Origin: Avena insularis
Taxonomy: Eukaryota > Streptophyta > Magnoliopsida > Poales > Poaceae
Length of the DNA stretch: 64,000 bases
NCBI GenBank assembly: GCA_023614405.1
Contig: CM042685.1
Span: 88,402,684-88,466,683, forward strand
Direction: 5' to 3'
Below the pieces are notes generated by a model. It worked only from the letters and a program-made list of their open reading frames with translations. It made no database searches and was not told where the DNA came from. Made by a program: the position numbers and the translations under genes. Of the stretch, positions 46,439 through 58,140 are shown one piece after another. Position 1 is the stretch's first letter. Each line of letters begins with the position of its first letter.

Positions 46439-49400
46439 AACTCCACCTTGAGACAAATTCCTCCTTGTAGCATCAAGAACCATCTCCTGAACAAACAAAG
46501 CAAATACTTTCGGCGCCAATAGCCACTTGGGCTAATCAAGAACTAACTAAGTTCGAGCAAAGCTCAAACTTAGCAACAGGAACAGGTTTAGTCATCATAT
46601 CAGCAGGATTATCATGAGTGCTGATCTTGCATACCTTTAATTTACCTTGAGCAACAATGTCTCTAACAAAAAATGGTACTTGACATCAATGTGCTTAGTT
46701 CTCTCATGGAACATCTGATCTTTTGTAAGGTATATGGCACTTTGACTGTCACAAAACAAAGTAATGCAAGAATCATCTCCACAAAGCTCAGCAAACAAAC
46801 CTTTCAACCAAACAGATTCTTTGCAAGCTTCAGCAATAGCCATGTATTCAGCTTCAAGAGTAGATTGTGCAACAACAGCCTGCAATGTAGCCTTCCAGCT
46901 AACAAAGATAACCTCCAACATTAAACACATAACCTGTGAGGGATCTTCTCTTATCCAAATCGGCAAGAAGAAATCTGAATCCACATAGCCAACGAGTCCT
47001 CACCGGTCCCGCCAAACCTCAAACAAGCATTGGAAGTGCCAAGAAGGTACTGAAACCCAGAACAGCCTTCCAATGTTCTTTACCAGGATTAGCCATGTAT
47101 CTACTTATCAAACTCATAGCATATGATAAATCAGACGAGAACAAACCATGGCATACATCAAAGAACCAACAAGACTAGAATATGGCACCTTTGACCTGTA
47201 CTCAAACTCTTCATCAGTCGTAGGACATTGAGAAACTGACAATTTAAAGTGAGGAGCACTAGGAGTACTAACTGAGTTGGCACCATCCATATTAAAACGA
47301 TGAAGAACTTTCTTAATGTAACTTTGCCGACTAAGAAATAACAAACCAGATTTTCTATCTCGGTAATCTCCATACCTAAGATCTTCTTAGCAAGACCAAG
47401 ATCCTTCATCTCAAACTCACTACTTAGGTGTGCCTTCAAAGTAGTGATTTCTTTCATGCCCTTGGCAGCAATTAACATATCATCAACATATAGCAGCAAG
47501 TATATAGGTGACCCATCAACAAACTTGATATAAACACAACTATCATATTTAGACCTCTCAAAACCATGTGAGATCATAAATGAATCAAACCTTTTATACC
47601 ACTGTCTTGAGATTGCTTTAAGCCATAAAGAGACTTCTTTAATTTGCACACAAAATCCTCTTTACTGTGCACTATGAACCCTTCCTGTTGGTCCATGTAT
47701 ATTTCCTCATCAAGCTCTCCATGTAGAAAAGCAGTCTTGACATCTAACCGCCAAGCTCAAGATCACGCATAGCCACAATACTAAAGAAAGTACGAATGGA
47801 ACTATGCTTCACAACCGGAGAGAACACATCATTGTAATCAATACCGAATCGCTGAACCCTTTTGCTACTAACCTTGCCTTGTACCTTGAAGGCTCTTTGG
47901 GAGATAGACCTTCCTTTTTCTTGAAGATCCACTTGCAATGGACCGCCTTCTTTTGTTTAGGCAAGCGCACAACATCCCATGTGCCATTTTTCTCAAGTTG
48001 CATCTCTTCTTGCATAGCAGATGCCCACTTCTCGCGTCAACGGATGCAATGGCTTCATTATATGTAGCAGGTTCAGAATCGTTCTCCACCTGCTCAAAGA
48101 CAACTCAAAGCATAATGTACAAGATTACACTCTTCAATTAAACGACGAGGTGGAACTATGTTACGTCTCGGTCTATCGCCAGCAATAGATTCCTGTGGCT
48201 GCTGCAAAACAAGAGGTGAGTGCTGAACAACATCATCATCAATATTCTCCTCATGAGTATCATCAACAACAGCATTATTATCAATAGTTTTCTGCAGTGC
48301 TCCACCGCACATCGAACTCCTCCTCTCCAATAGCAACAGGAGAGGGATCTGATGGCAAGCTGTCATGATACATAACGGATTCATTGAAAACAACGTTCCT
48401 ACTCAACAAAATCCTTTTGTTTCAGGGTTCCATAGTTTATATGCCTTAACTCGAACCATAACCAAGGAATATGCACTTGACAGCTCTAGGCTCTAACTTT
48501 CCATTATCAACATGAGCATAAGCAAAGGCAACCAAAAACTCTCAACTGTGAATAATCAGCAGTGAACCTGACCATACCTCAATAGGAGTTTTCTTCTCAA
48601 GTGGAATAGAAGGTGACCTGTTGATGAGGTAACACGTTGTGTTGGCTGCTTCAGCCCGTAAACGCCTATGCATACCGCATTAGACAACATACAACGAGCC
48701 CTCGAGATGATGGTTCTGTTCATGCGTCGCCACGCCATTCTCAATGAAGAGTATATGGGATGGTGTGATGCCCGATCATGCCATCGCATCGCAAAACTCC
48801 TCAAACTCATTAGAATGAATTCCATACCATTGTCGAGACGTAGTACCTTTACCTTTTTCTCACCTTTTTCAACCATAACTTTCCACTTCTTAAAAGCATC
48901 AAAACATCAGATTTATGCTTCGTAAAATAAGGCCACACCTTTCTTGAGTAATCATCAATAATAGTAAGCATATAATTAGCACCACCAATAGAAGTCTTAC
49001 GGACGGACCCCATACATCAGCATGCACATAATCTAATATGCCTTTGGTGGTATGAACGGAAGCATTGAATTTAACTCTTTTATGCTTACCAAAGATGCAA
49101 GGCTCACAGAACTCAAACTTACTCAAGTTGCAACCATCAATCAGCTCTCTCTTGACCAACTCTGCCATGCCTTGTTCGGGCTCATATGCCCAAGACGATA
49201 TGCCATAGATGTGTTTTACCACAATCATCGAATCATTAGAAGTAACAAGAAAGCAGCAATACCAGCAAAGTGCTACCTCTAAGAACATATAATTTAGCGT
49301 AATTCATATCACCTATCATGTGAATAAGAGAACCTTTTGATACCTTCAGAACTCGATGCCCACCGCATACTTGTATCCATCAACGTCCATGGTACTGTGG

Positions 49401-49700
49401 AGATCAAATTTCTGGCCATGCTTGGTATGTGCTTCACCTCACTCAACGCGTGTCACGCCATCATGTGTCCTAATCTTAACAGATCCAACACCAACGATAT
49501 GGCATGGGTTGTCATTCCCCACACGCACAAAATCTCCGGTCCGCAGACTCATATGAACTGAACCAATCTTTGTTACAGCAAATATGAAACGAACATGCAG
49601 ATCAAGTATCCATTCATCATCACGAGAAGCACAAGCAGCAAAAACAGCTAAGCATTCACCATCGAACTATCGAAACAACAGCAGCCTTACCATTGCCTTG
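46439..49700 (-). pseudogene. copia pol: integrase, reverse transcriptase, RNase H (degenerate)
   Basis: On the minus strand, 49288-48899 holds the pre-integrase module (EQGMAELVKRELIDGCN, CEPCIFGKHKRVKFN) and the start of the integrase core (YVHADVWGPS). Decayed core remnants follow at 48876-48556 (LRLDNGMEF, RRMNRTIISRARCML). Reverse transcriptase spans about 48090-47160 over several frames, with CKWIFKKKEG and LLLYVDDMLIAAKGM containing the catalytic YVDD. RNase H lies at 46984-46637 (STLEAEYMAIAEACKESVWL, FHERTKHIDVKYHF). Frameshifts and stops separate nearly every domain. It cannot be expressed as a polyprotein. Confidence 0.9.
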
Positions 49701-50492
49701 ATCCTTATCTTTCTTGGTAAGTACTGCCTTTTCTCCTTATTCTGCAGCTTCCAGAATCATCAATAACATGATTAGATTTCTTACAATACCGCAGAACTTG
49801 TCCTTTCCCACGGACTTGAACGACCTCTGCCGTCTTTGCTCTTATCTCGGTTGCCATGGTTGTTAAATCTACGCTCGGTCCTGCCACGAACCTGCAGAGC
49901 TTCAGCCTTGGAGGACGCCCATCCTCTGCTGCACCATAGATTTCATCTTTTCCTCTGCTTGAGGGCATCTTGCACTTCATCAAGGGTTATCTTCTCACGG
50001 CTCAACAACATTGTATCACGAAAGTGTGTATAAGAACTAGGCAGAGCATAAGAGTAATAGGGCTAGATCCTCATCATCATATTTTACTTCCATAGATTGC
50101 AAATCAGAAATAATCTCTAAAAGAGATAAGTGATTCATTACCGATCCACCTTCCTGCAATCTATGCGAGAACAACTTCATCTTCACATGCATCTTACCGT
50201 TAGATCCTTTGACATGCAGATCGCTTCCAGTTTTTCCCATAGGCGCAGCAGATTTCTTCTCCAAGATTTCCTGCAAAATATTATTGGACAGATGAAGTTG
50301 AATCAAAGACAAAGCCTTATGGTCCTTCCGCTTCTCTTCAGCGGACCAGGTCTTAGCATCCTTTTCACCGAATCCATCCAGCGCTTCATCCAGATCAGAA
50401 GTTTGGGCGAGAATCGCCCGCATCTTCACCTGCCACAAGGAGAATCTTGTGGTGTAGTCCAGCTGTGGTAGATCGAACTTCAATGACGACAT
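49701..50492 (-). pseudogene. copia gag, degenerate
   Basis: The ATG at 50492 begins MSSLKFDLPQLDYTTRFSLW, a typical copia gag start. IQLHLSNNILQEIL, MHVKMKLFSHRLQEGGSV and MEVKYDDEDLALLLLCSA, the usual landmarks, follow in order. The frame closes at 50037. A damaged nucleocapsid knuckle (YCKKSNHVIDD) is recognisable at about 49780 in another frame. Gag would form the particle. The start lies about 40 bp inside the 5' LTR, normal for short-leader copia elements. Confidence 0.9.
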
Positions 50493-50517
50493 GTCGCAAA
50501 CCCTAGATTAGAACCTG

Positions 50518-50531
50518 GGGCTCTGATACCA
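50518..50531 (-). other. Primer-binding site of the short-LTR copia element
   Basis: The minus strand reads TGGTATCAGAGCCC next to the 5' LTR, a perfect initiator methionine tRNA site. Confidence 0.88.
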
Positions 50532-50533
50532 CT

Positions 50534-50822
50534 TGTTACAATCGCGACAAGAAGATAACAAAGAACGAAAACGAAAAACACAGCAAGGAGACACAGATTT
50601 AACGTGGAAAAACCTCTCCAACAAAGAGAGGAAAAAACCACGGGCGCCAATAAAACTTCACTATATCGAGGAGTGTTTACAACGCCGGGATTTCAGATGC
50701 AACTCTCCCAACCGGCGGCTTACAAGGGGTTTATATATCGGCCCAAGCCTCCCGGCGACGGGCCTCGCTCCACTCGTCAGAAGTTGGCCTATACTTTGTA
50801 GAATTTGGATCAACATATAACA
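50534..50822 (-). repeat. 5' LTR of the short-LTR copia element
   Basis: 289 bp, beginning and ending as its partner. GATTG follows at 50823-50827. The TTATATATCGG phrase (minus strand CCGATATATAA) near 50730 may mark the promoter. Confidence 0.92.
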
Positions 50823-51039
50823 GATTGCTCGCTCCGCGTCCTCTCATTTCAACGCGTGACACGCGTCACTCAGGACCCACCACCATCTGCAACCACTACC
50901 TTCTTAACGTTTTCGCCTGTAATTTTCCTTCCTTTCTTTTTCTTCTTCCTCCCATCGCATCTCACGCCCAGGCTACTTTCCCATGTATTCTCCACTTCTC
51001 CACATAGATGCCTGCACAAGCATATTCCACCATGCCACC

Positions 51040-51520
51040 AACGCGCGCAAGCTGTCGCTTCTGCAAGGAAAATCTAGTGGTGCCGCCGGTCATCCGCCAC
51101 TACAAAGACGGCATGTTGCCGCTGCTGCAAGGAAGATCTGGAGGGGCCACCGGCCGTCCGGCACTGCAAAGTCGGTCTGATGCCGCCAGCCACTTGCTGC
51201 AAAATAAGGATTCCCCTGCGCGGCTCTGCTACCTACAGCGTGCAATGTTGTTGTGAGCGGGCTGGTGGCGCTGCTCCGCACGGGGCGCGACACTGCTGCG
51301 AGTGGCAGACGACGCTGCTACTGACGGTGCGCAGCGGTGATCCGAACGGCAGGCGGCGCTGCTACAAATAGTGTGTAGCTCTGCTACCAAAGGCACATGG
51401 CGGTGCTTCGAGCGATAGGCGGGGCTCCTACATGCGGCACACGGTGGTTCTACGAGAGGCAAGTGGCGTTGCTACACGCAGCATGCAGCTCCGCTATCGA
51501 TGGCACGTGAAGCTTCTACG
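51040..51520. repeat. Degenerate GCTGCTAC-rich repeat
   Basis: Phrases such as GGCGGCGCTGCTAC, GCAGCTCCGCTATCG and GGCGTTGCTACACGC recur irregularly about every 30-45 bp. GC content is above that of the surroundings. The open frames through it are Ala/Arg-rich by-products without domain resemblance. Confidence 0.6.
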
Positions 51521-51987
51521 AGCATCCTATCTTCTCTAGCCGGCAGATTTTCTGCTGGCCCCCGATGTTGTTGCTACATATGGTTCGTCGGCTAGCTGCA
51601 AGGGTTGGAGTGCGGCTACCGATGGCGATGCTCCCGGAGGTGCTCTGGTGGTCAAGGTGTTATAGGCAGAAGATCGGTGACAAGTTGCTACCATGGTGTA
51701 TGGAGTTTTGTACCACGGCTAATGTCGAATGCTAGGACTGTGCGAGTCATATGCTTCAAGGGGTCTTGGATGCCAACCTATCCGAACCTAAGAGCACCAT
51801 CACCGGAGCTTGACGCTAGACGTATTAGTTAGAATAAGGGATTCACGTGGTGATTTTTCATAAGTACATGGGGTTGGAGTTTTTGCTTGCACGTGGGGTC
51901 TTAGGGACACGTGTCGAGTGCTGGACCTGGAGGATCGGAAGCCCCAATCACGCAGGGGATGCTCAGCACGACCCAAAAGGAAAATGC

Positions 51988-52758
51988 AGATCATATTAGC
52001 CTAGATCCTCATCTCACTTTCCTATTTGTTATGCGGGTGTGCTATGCGTCAATTTGTTTTCAAGGCTAAAGAGTCTGCGGACAGCTATGTTGGTCACAGT
52101 TTTGCATGAATTTCTGTCGTGAACCTCTGCCATGCCGAAGTTTCTGCTGATTTTGGCTCTCCAAGATGTACGAGGATCTGAAATATTATGGCTATGAGCA
52201 TACAACGCCACAACTATGATGTCAACTATGACGACAATTTTCTCTCGAGGACTGTGCCTTTCCTCCAGCAATAGTCTATTGTGAGGCACAATCTCTGCAG
52301 TGATATAGTATTTTTGTCATGTCATAATGTTGATGATGCTCTAAGTGATATTGAGACGCCAAGGCAGTCTGTTGCGTGTGGTTTTATGCCATGACAATGG
52401 TGTCCTTCTGTGGCACAGTCTGATCAGTTTGGGAAGGTGTGTTCATCATGGGTTATTTCGCGAGTGGAGCCTACATGGACTGAGATGAATATTTCCGAGA
52501 CCATGGTACATGTTTCGGAGGATGATGTCAACAGGGAAGCGACAACCATGGCTCCTTCTAAGGATAAGAAGGTTGATGTTGACACAAATGTGGTGAATGA
52601 AGTTGTACAATTGAGTACGCTGAATATGCAACTCAAGCGGGTACATGGTGATATTGCATGACAGTTAATAGAGGCTAGTGTTGGAATTTATTTCAGACGT
52701 AGTGCATGATCAAGAGAAAAGCATGAAATTTAATTATCAATGGTGGTAGCTATACCAA
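51988..52758 (+). other. Internal region of the GGAAT element, no identifiable domain
   Basis: The stretch resumes the internal part of the element after the putative Mutator-like insert. A frame around 52410-52661 (EPTWTEMNISETMVHVS, then MQLKRVHGD) could be a gag or linker remnant, but I recognise no domain. Confidence 0.4.
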
Positions 52759-53373
52759 TTGGATAAGAAAGGCAATGTTTCATCTTTGGGGTTGCCCACA
52801 TGGCTTATTCCTAAACATATGCATCTCGAGTGGTTGAATAGCTATGGTATGCTCAAGTTTAAACATAAGGTGCGTGTTCCATTTACAAATGGTGAGTATG
52901 ATGATGAGGTGGAGTGCGATGTGTTGCCATTGGAGGTTTGTGGACTGTTACTTGGGCGTCCGTGGTAGTATGATCTCAATGATATGCTTGTGGGGAAAGA
53001 AAAAAGTTATTCATTTGTGCATGATTGCAAACCGAGGACGTTGAAGCATATGAAAAATGATCAGATCAAGTCTGATGTGGTGTTGGTTGTGCGCAAGGAG
53101 AAAGTGCACAATACCAAACCGCAACCAAGGATAGTCAAGCTTGAAATAGAGGAGCATGATGCAAGGAGCATTAATCTTGAAAAAATTTCAGCCATGCCTA
53201 TAGATGACAAGCCAGCTAAGCCTATTGGTGACAAGCCAGTTGAAGTTAAGCCTCTTAGTGGAGAAACAACAGTTGATGCAGCTAGTTCTACGCTTCTAGC
53301 TTGTGTCGACAAAGGTGTTCAGACCGATGATAGTTGTGATGATCGTGTCTCGATGCATATGAAGTGTGGGTAG
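52759..53373 (+). pseudogene. gypsy retropepsin-like domain of the GGAAT element
   Basis: One frame runs from about 52759 to the stop at 53371-53373 with a single internal TAG at 52966-52968. It contains HLEWLNSYGMLKFKHKVRV, DDEVECDVLPLEVCGLLLGR and YDLND after the stop. These match the C-terminal half of gypsy aspartic protease domains (the LLLGRPWQYD class). The N-terminal half with the catalytic Asp was not seen. The distal part (PIDDKPAKPIGDKPVEVKPL onward) is a polar linker. No reverse transcriptase follows before the polypurine tract. The TAG probably replaced CAG. Confidence 0.7.
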
Positions 53374-53753
53374 TAGACTACAAGGTTGTTGAAGCAGCTA
53401 TATGAGGATGTGATGGTTCAGCAGTGTGTATCCACAAAGGAAAAGATGGAAAAGTTCATCAATTGAGTGTCTTGTGCATTGCTCATGTGTTGCAGGGTCA
53501 TACAAAGAAGGTCCACATTCAGCGACAAAGGGCTCCATCGAGGGTGGACGTGAAGAAGGTGGTGACGTCTAAGTCCAAGCTTATGTGTCGCGTAACAAGG
53601 TGCCAAGTGTCATGACAAGTCTCGTGACACGAGAGGGAGGAGGTGATGTGGCAGGCCAGCGATACATGAAGATGGAAACAAGCGTGGTGATGTTGTTTAT
53701 TTGACATCACCTCTTGCAGAAGACCCTCCAGCATCCAGAACAATGCCTTTCCA
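53374..53753 (+). other. 3' internal region of the GGAAT element, no gene
   Basis: There is no recognisable domain. Repeated CATGACAAG-like words near 53600-53640 are palindromic and low-complexity. Confidence 0.5.
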
Positions 53754-53763
53754 AGGGGGAGGA
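53754..53763 (+). other. Polypurine tract of the GGAAT element
   Basis: AAGGGGGAGGA directly precedes the 3' LTR start TGATGAGGGCATG at 53764. Confidence 0.85.
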
Positions 53764-54252
53764 TGATGAGGGCATGCATGTACCTCATGTTGTTCCCATA
53801 AAGGAGGAGGTGAAGCCCAACTTCACGACTTCCAGCAAGATAGAGGTCATGTTGTGGGCCACGTTAGGATTTTTATTTTGTGTGTGTTTTGGATTGGGCA
53901 TGTCAAACTGACTAGTTTTCTAGTCTCTTATATAAATGAGCTGACGTTTAGGGTTTAGGAGAGTTCAGGATTTTGAGAGTTTAGACATTGAGTTGTGTTT
54001 CGGGGTGATGCATCCCTCCGGGGATGGTGCCACCATTTATCCAGATTAATAGATATTGTGTGAAGTTTCTTGTGTGTATCAAGAATTATCAGGCTGAGGT
54101 TTGAGGCGTGTTGATCATCACCATGTGGCTTGCTGGAATTTAATCCTCGTCTTTGGGTTACGTTCATCACATGATTGGAAGATTTTCTATTTTGCTAATT
54201 CACCATGAAAGATTGGACAAAACTCTATGGATCATCTACTTGATCCTTATTA
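53764..54252 (+). repeat. 3' LTR of the GGAAT element (489 bp) with the empty Mutator target site
   Basis: It is uninterrupted and matches both segments of the 5' LTR. It has a single TTAGACATT at 53981-53989, the pre-insertion form of the Mutator-like target. TATATAAATGAG near 53930 is the probable TATA region. The last base pair is TA instead of CA. Confidence 0.93.
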
Positions 54253-54257
54253 GGAAT

Positions 54258-54596
54258 TCTATCATGTATAAGATGTATTGGTAGATGCATATTATGTACC
54301 TTGTTCTTAAGTACTTGTTTTGATCATACTTGTATGGATGAACATGTGAGGGGGACTATATGTATTAGATGGAGTAACATGGTTGTGGTGTTTGGATAGT
54401 TACAGAAAATTTAGACACCCACTATGGTTTTACCTTTCTTTTGTTACCTTACTAGGGACAAAGTGAATGCATATGTTATGTTTGTCTTGTGACACCAAAA
54501 ATGATCTTATTTGCTCGAGGTAGCACATTTGCTATTCAAATCATGTCAAAGTACCTAAGGCTATACTCCTATTCTTAATAGGAGTATAAGTGAGAT
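54258..54596. other. Gene-free background sequence
   Basis: AT-rich with no recognisable domain or repeat. It continues 34475-35352 after excision of the GGAAT element. Confidence 0.5.
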
Positions 54597-54601
54597 GTGT
54601 T

Positions 54602-55973
54602 TGTTGGGAATATGCCCTAGAGGCAATCATGTAGGATGATATTTCCCATTGTATTCATAAAAATATTAAGTTGTCCTTGTATGAGCATCTGATGTATATC
54701 ATTGAATATGTGATTCGGTTGTGGAACTATGCATTCATGTTGTTCATACTAAATATCCTTGGTCATCGAGGTTGTGCTGGACACACAACTTAGACCAATG
54801 TGAAAGTCGGCTTGATGACTCGGTTCCACTTGTCATGGGCATGGAGATGCCATTCCGACTTACACAGATTCGGCTAAAGAGTTTAAAGTGATTCGGATTG
54901 ACCCATATTGAGGTACAACGAACAAGTTGTCATTTGTATATCTCAATCAATGTAATCCTTAGACCTGAGGTTATTGCATAGTCCGAGTTGAGGATCACCG
55001 ACTTAGGTTCTGTCAAACGTTGATCCGTAACTGGGCAGTTGTAAAGGCAGAGTTCGGGTCGACTGAGAATCAAGCTGCGTGATGTGAATAACCAAGATGG
55101 GATTTTGCCCCTCCACTTGGAGAGATATTCTCTGGGCCATCTCGGATGATATGATTCGGAAAGCATGGCCATGCACGACTCGGTTAAGTGTTAACCGAGC
55201 CGATCGACTAAGAGTTAGTCGGGTGAATCACTTATCTCGGATCGAGAAGAGAGTCGGACTATTTATGGGATGACGATTATTCGCCTATAGTCTGACAAGG
55301 TATATCGTGAGGCAAAAGGGACTCGGACGTAAGCCGCATTGGAAAGTCAAGTTGTCATGGCTCATTAGTACTTGGGAGTCGGCACGTTCTGCTAGGAGAC
55401 GCTATCGACTGATCGATTGAGAGTCGGACTCTAATCGTGTCCAAGTAGCCATGATCCTATGGGGTCACACACTTAAGAGCGGGAGCAAGTTCGGATTGGA
55501 TCTGAACTGGAAATCTGGTTGGGTTGTACCCGAGCCGGATTAGGACTGAGACAGTGAGTCGGACTCACAAGGACTAGTATTACATGGGCTTTGGTGAATG
55601 GGCCACGAAAGTGAAGCCAACGTTCACTCCCTATATATAGTGGAGCACTGTAACCCAGAAGTGTTAATCTTTGTTCGGTCAGGTCATTCCATGTGTTGGA
55701 AACCCTAGCTCCACAGCAGTCCTGCCGTCGATATGAACCTAGCAGTTCACCACCGGTGCTTCCCCTTGTACGTGTGGATACTAGCAGAGGTGATTTACGA
55801 TCAGCACCAGGACGATCGGATCGCAAAGGACTGCACTGCATCAACTGTCGCGCTACATCAGTAATCCGCAACTACGCGTCTAGTGGTAAACCTCGTGGCC
55901 TTCTACCTCAGCTAGATCTTGGGATCACCATGTTAGAGGGAAAAGTTTTGTTTTATCTCTGCGTGGCCCAACA
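54602..55973 (+). repeat. 5' LTR of the 8-kb copia element
   Basis: 1372 bp, with many GAGTCGGACT-like words. TATATATAGTGGAG near 55633 is the probable TATA region, about 340 bp before the LTR end. Confidence 0.95.
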
Positions 55974-55974
55974 A

Positions 55975-55986
55975 TGGGATCAGAGC
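55975..55986 (+). other. Primer-binding site of the 8-kb copia element
   Basis: TGGGATCAGAGC one base after the LTR corresponds to the initiator methionine tRNA site with G in place of T at position 4. Confidence 0.8.
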
Positions 55987-57272
55987 GATAGCTTCTAGTT
56001 TTAGGCTCGAGATCTCGCATATGTGATATGTGGTTGGCTGTAGATGAGATCTATATGCTGTTTTGGTGGTCGATTTATGAGATAGATCGGTTTTGTACGA
56101 GGTTGATTGGATCAACTGTACTCGGGGAATGGTAGATCTGATTTCCGTGATCATACTGTTGAGGTCGTGGAATGACATACCCCTACCGGTCGGCTTCCAC
56201 CATCGGGGTAGACTGTGACACGTAAATCCAGAGGCGGTGATCGAAGATCAAAAAGTTTGATCGAATCGGAACAATGGTCGAAATCCATGTCCGGATCGTA
56301 GATGAGATCTATGTTTTCGGAAAAATCGGGACCGCCGGCTTCGCCCTGTCGTAGCCTTAGATGTCGTTGCGAGTTTCACAACGCCGGTAGATATTGTATC
56401 TATGCATAACTTGTTTTTGCAGGAAGTTGTGAATGGTATAGTTCATGTGCATATGATGTATGTGTGTAATCCATACGTGATCTGCGAATCACGGTTTTTG
56501 TCAGCCGGCTGGAGCCTAGGTGCTGTCATTTTGTTGTATAACGACCTGCGTGTTGGATTCTCCTTGTAATTTACTTTACTAATCTAGTGTAGATGTTCGA
56601 GAGCCCGGATGGCAATTAAAGCGATGTACATGTCGGCAACATGGAGTAAAACGACAAGTGGCAAGAGTTGGCACGAGTCGGATTGCAGGCTTTGTGGAGA
56701 TGGAGATCGCCATGAAGAGAGCCATACCATTTCACATTATAATTGCTTTATTTTGTGTTATTGTTATGTCTCTGTTTTACCTCTATTAGATAGTCGGTAA
56801 AATTTAATCCCTCAAAGAAGGTCTAGTCGGTTTTCCCGCCAGTGTTTGCACCATCACAAGTCGGACATTTTTGGTAGTGGGCTCGTAAAATTGAGGTTCT
56901 GCCAATTCTTTCCGACTAGGTGGGTTCGAGTCGGACTCTTACTGCGAAAACACTCAGTAAGCTAGACGGGTCTATCACAACGGTTGTGGGACTCGGGGAA
57001 AAGTCGGATGGGAGCCGGGGCATGTGATGCCACCCGTCCAACAAGAGTCGTATGAGATGCGATTGACAAGGAGTTGTCTACCTAGATCACTTGGCGGCTA
57101 GCGGTGGTTCTAAAGCTCACTAGCCGACTTGCTTATTAAGGATCCCGAATCACTAAGTAACCATCGGAGGGGTGTTGGTTCTAGTGGGAGTATAAAATAT
57201 TAAAGTGTTTAATATGCTTGCTCTTTTATGAATACATGTCTTATGTGTTTTGCATATTTTCTGTTGTAGATC
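55987..57272 (+). other. Long leader of the 8-kb copia element, no gene
   Basis: About 1.29 kb between primer-binding site and gag start, with GAGTCGGA-like words as in the LTR and no domain. A leader this long is unusual for copia and may include an old insertion or an intron-like region; no splice signals were established. Confidence 0.5.
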
Positions 57273-58140
57273 ATGGCACCAAGTAGCAGTCACTCTCAGA
57301 TATCTGGTTTTGCGTTGAGAACTATCCTTGAGAAAGATAAGCAAAATGACACTAATTTTACCAACTAGTATCGAAATCTGAGAATTGTTCTCAAACAAGA
57401 AAAGAAGGACATGAGACAACCCACTTCCAGATGAGCCGAATGAGAATGCGACTGTCGCTGCCACCAATGCCTACCGTCGGGCTAAGGATGAGTCCATGGA
57501 TATTAGCTGTCTTATGCTTGCTCACATGGAACCGGACTTGCAAAAGCAGTTCGAGCATGTTGAGGCCTACGATATGATCGAAAGCCTCAAAAGTATGTTC
57601 CAGACTCAGGCAAAGACTAAGAGGTATCAAGTCTCTCAGGCTTTGCTGAGTTGCAAAATTAAGGATGGTGATCCACTGAGTCCGCATGTGATCAAAATGG
57701 TTGGTTATGTGCAGTCTCTGGAGAGGCTTGGCTACCCCATTAGCCAAGAGTTCGCTACGGATATAATTCTGAACTCTCTTCCTAGTGCATATGGGCAGTT
57801 CATTTCAAACTACCACATGCATGGTATGGATAAGAAGCTCACTGAATTACATGGGATGCTCAAGCAAGCAGAGGCAGATTTCAAGAAGGGCGCCAGTCAA
57901 GTGTTGATGGTGCAGAATAAGGCTAAGTTCAAGAAGAGTTCTTGGACTAAGAAGAAGGCTAATTCAGGAGGAAAGCAGACTCAGGACCCGGTCCCAAGCG
58001 CTTCCTCAGGGACTAAGCCATCTCCTTCAGCCGGATCCACTTGCTTCTACTGCAAGGCGGATGGCCACTGGAAGATGAACTGCAGCAAGTATTTGACCGA
58101 CAAAGACAAGAGTGGAGGTATGACTTCTGACTCAGGTACA
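57273..58140 (+). pseudogene. copia gag with nonsense codon and frameshift
   Basis: The ATG at 57273 starts MAPSSSHSQISGFALRTILE. A TAG at 57366-57368 falls where this gag family has a conserved Trp before YRNLRIVLKQEKK. Near 57405-57430 the frame shifts, and the main frame continues from about 57430. Landmarks after that are DISCLMLAHMEPDLQKQFE, SPHVIKMVGYVQSLERLGYP, MDKKLTELHGMLKQAEADF and the nucleocapsid knuckle CFYCKADGHWKMNC at about 58042-58083. Confidence 0.93.

Larger units (their letters stand above)
46172..50822 (-). mobile_element. Ty1/copia retrotransposon with short LTRs, minus strand, GATTG target duplication
   Basis: LTRs of 267 bp (46172-46438) and 289 bp (50534-50822) share TGTTACAATCGCGAC and AACATATAACA termini. 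GATTG flanks the element at 46167-46171 and 50823-50827. The primer-binding site and a complete but decayed gag-pol read on the minus strand in the order gag, zinc knuckle, integrase, reverse transcriptase, RNase H, which defines Ty1/copia. It inserted about 20 bp inside the left end of the Mutator-like candidate. Confidence 0.95.
46151..51978 (+). mobile_element. Putative second Mutator-like element, split by a copia insertion
   Basis: The 9-bp word GGAAAATGC flanks this block on both sides. Its ends show a partial inverted match: TCCTC...CAACGCGTGACACGCGTC near 50845-50870 against TCCTCCAGG...CACTCGACACGTGTCC on the opposite strand near 51900-51940. Without the copia insert it would be about 1.2 kb. 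Its interior (51040-51500) is a degenerate repeat rich in GCTGCTAC and CTGCTGC. The outermost bases do not match well, and no transposase is present, so the assignment is tentative. Confidence 0.42.
35358..54252 (+). mobile_element. Non-autonomous gypsy-like LTR element with 0.49-kb LTRs, GGAAT target duplication
   Basis: The 5' LTR (35358-35582 plus 45523-45785) and the 3' LTR (53764-54252) match along their length. GGAAT stands at 35353-35357 and again at 54253-54257. A primer-binding site follows the 5' LTR and a polypurine tract precedes the 3' LTR. The internal region has a protease remnant but no recognisable reverse transcriptase or integrase, so the element depended on another one. 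Three later insertions swell it to 18.9 kb: a Mutator-like composite in the 5' LTR, a second Mutator-like candidate in the internal region, and a copia element within that. Confidence 0.92.

Noticed and set aside
51008..51256. Small Arg/Ala-rich protein
   Set aside because: It falls in a degenerate GCTGCTAC repeat and is not bounded by recognisable signals.
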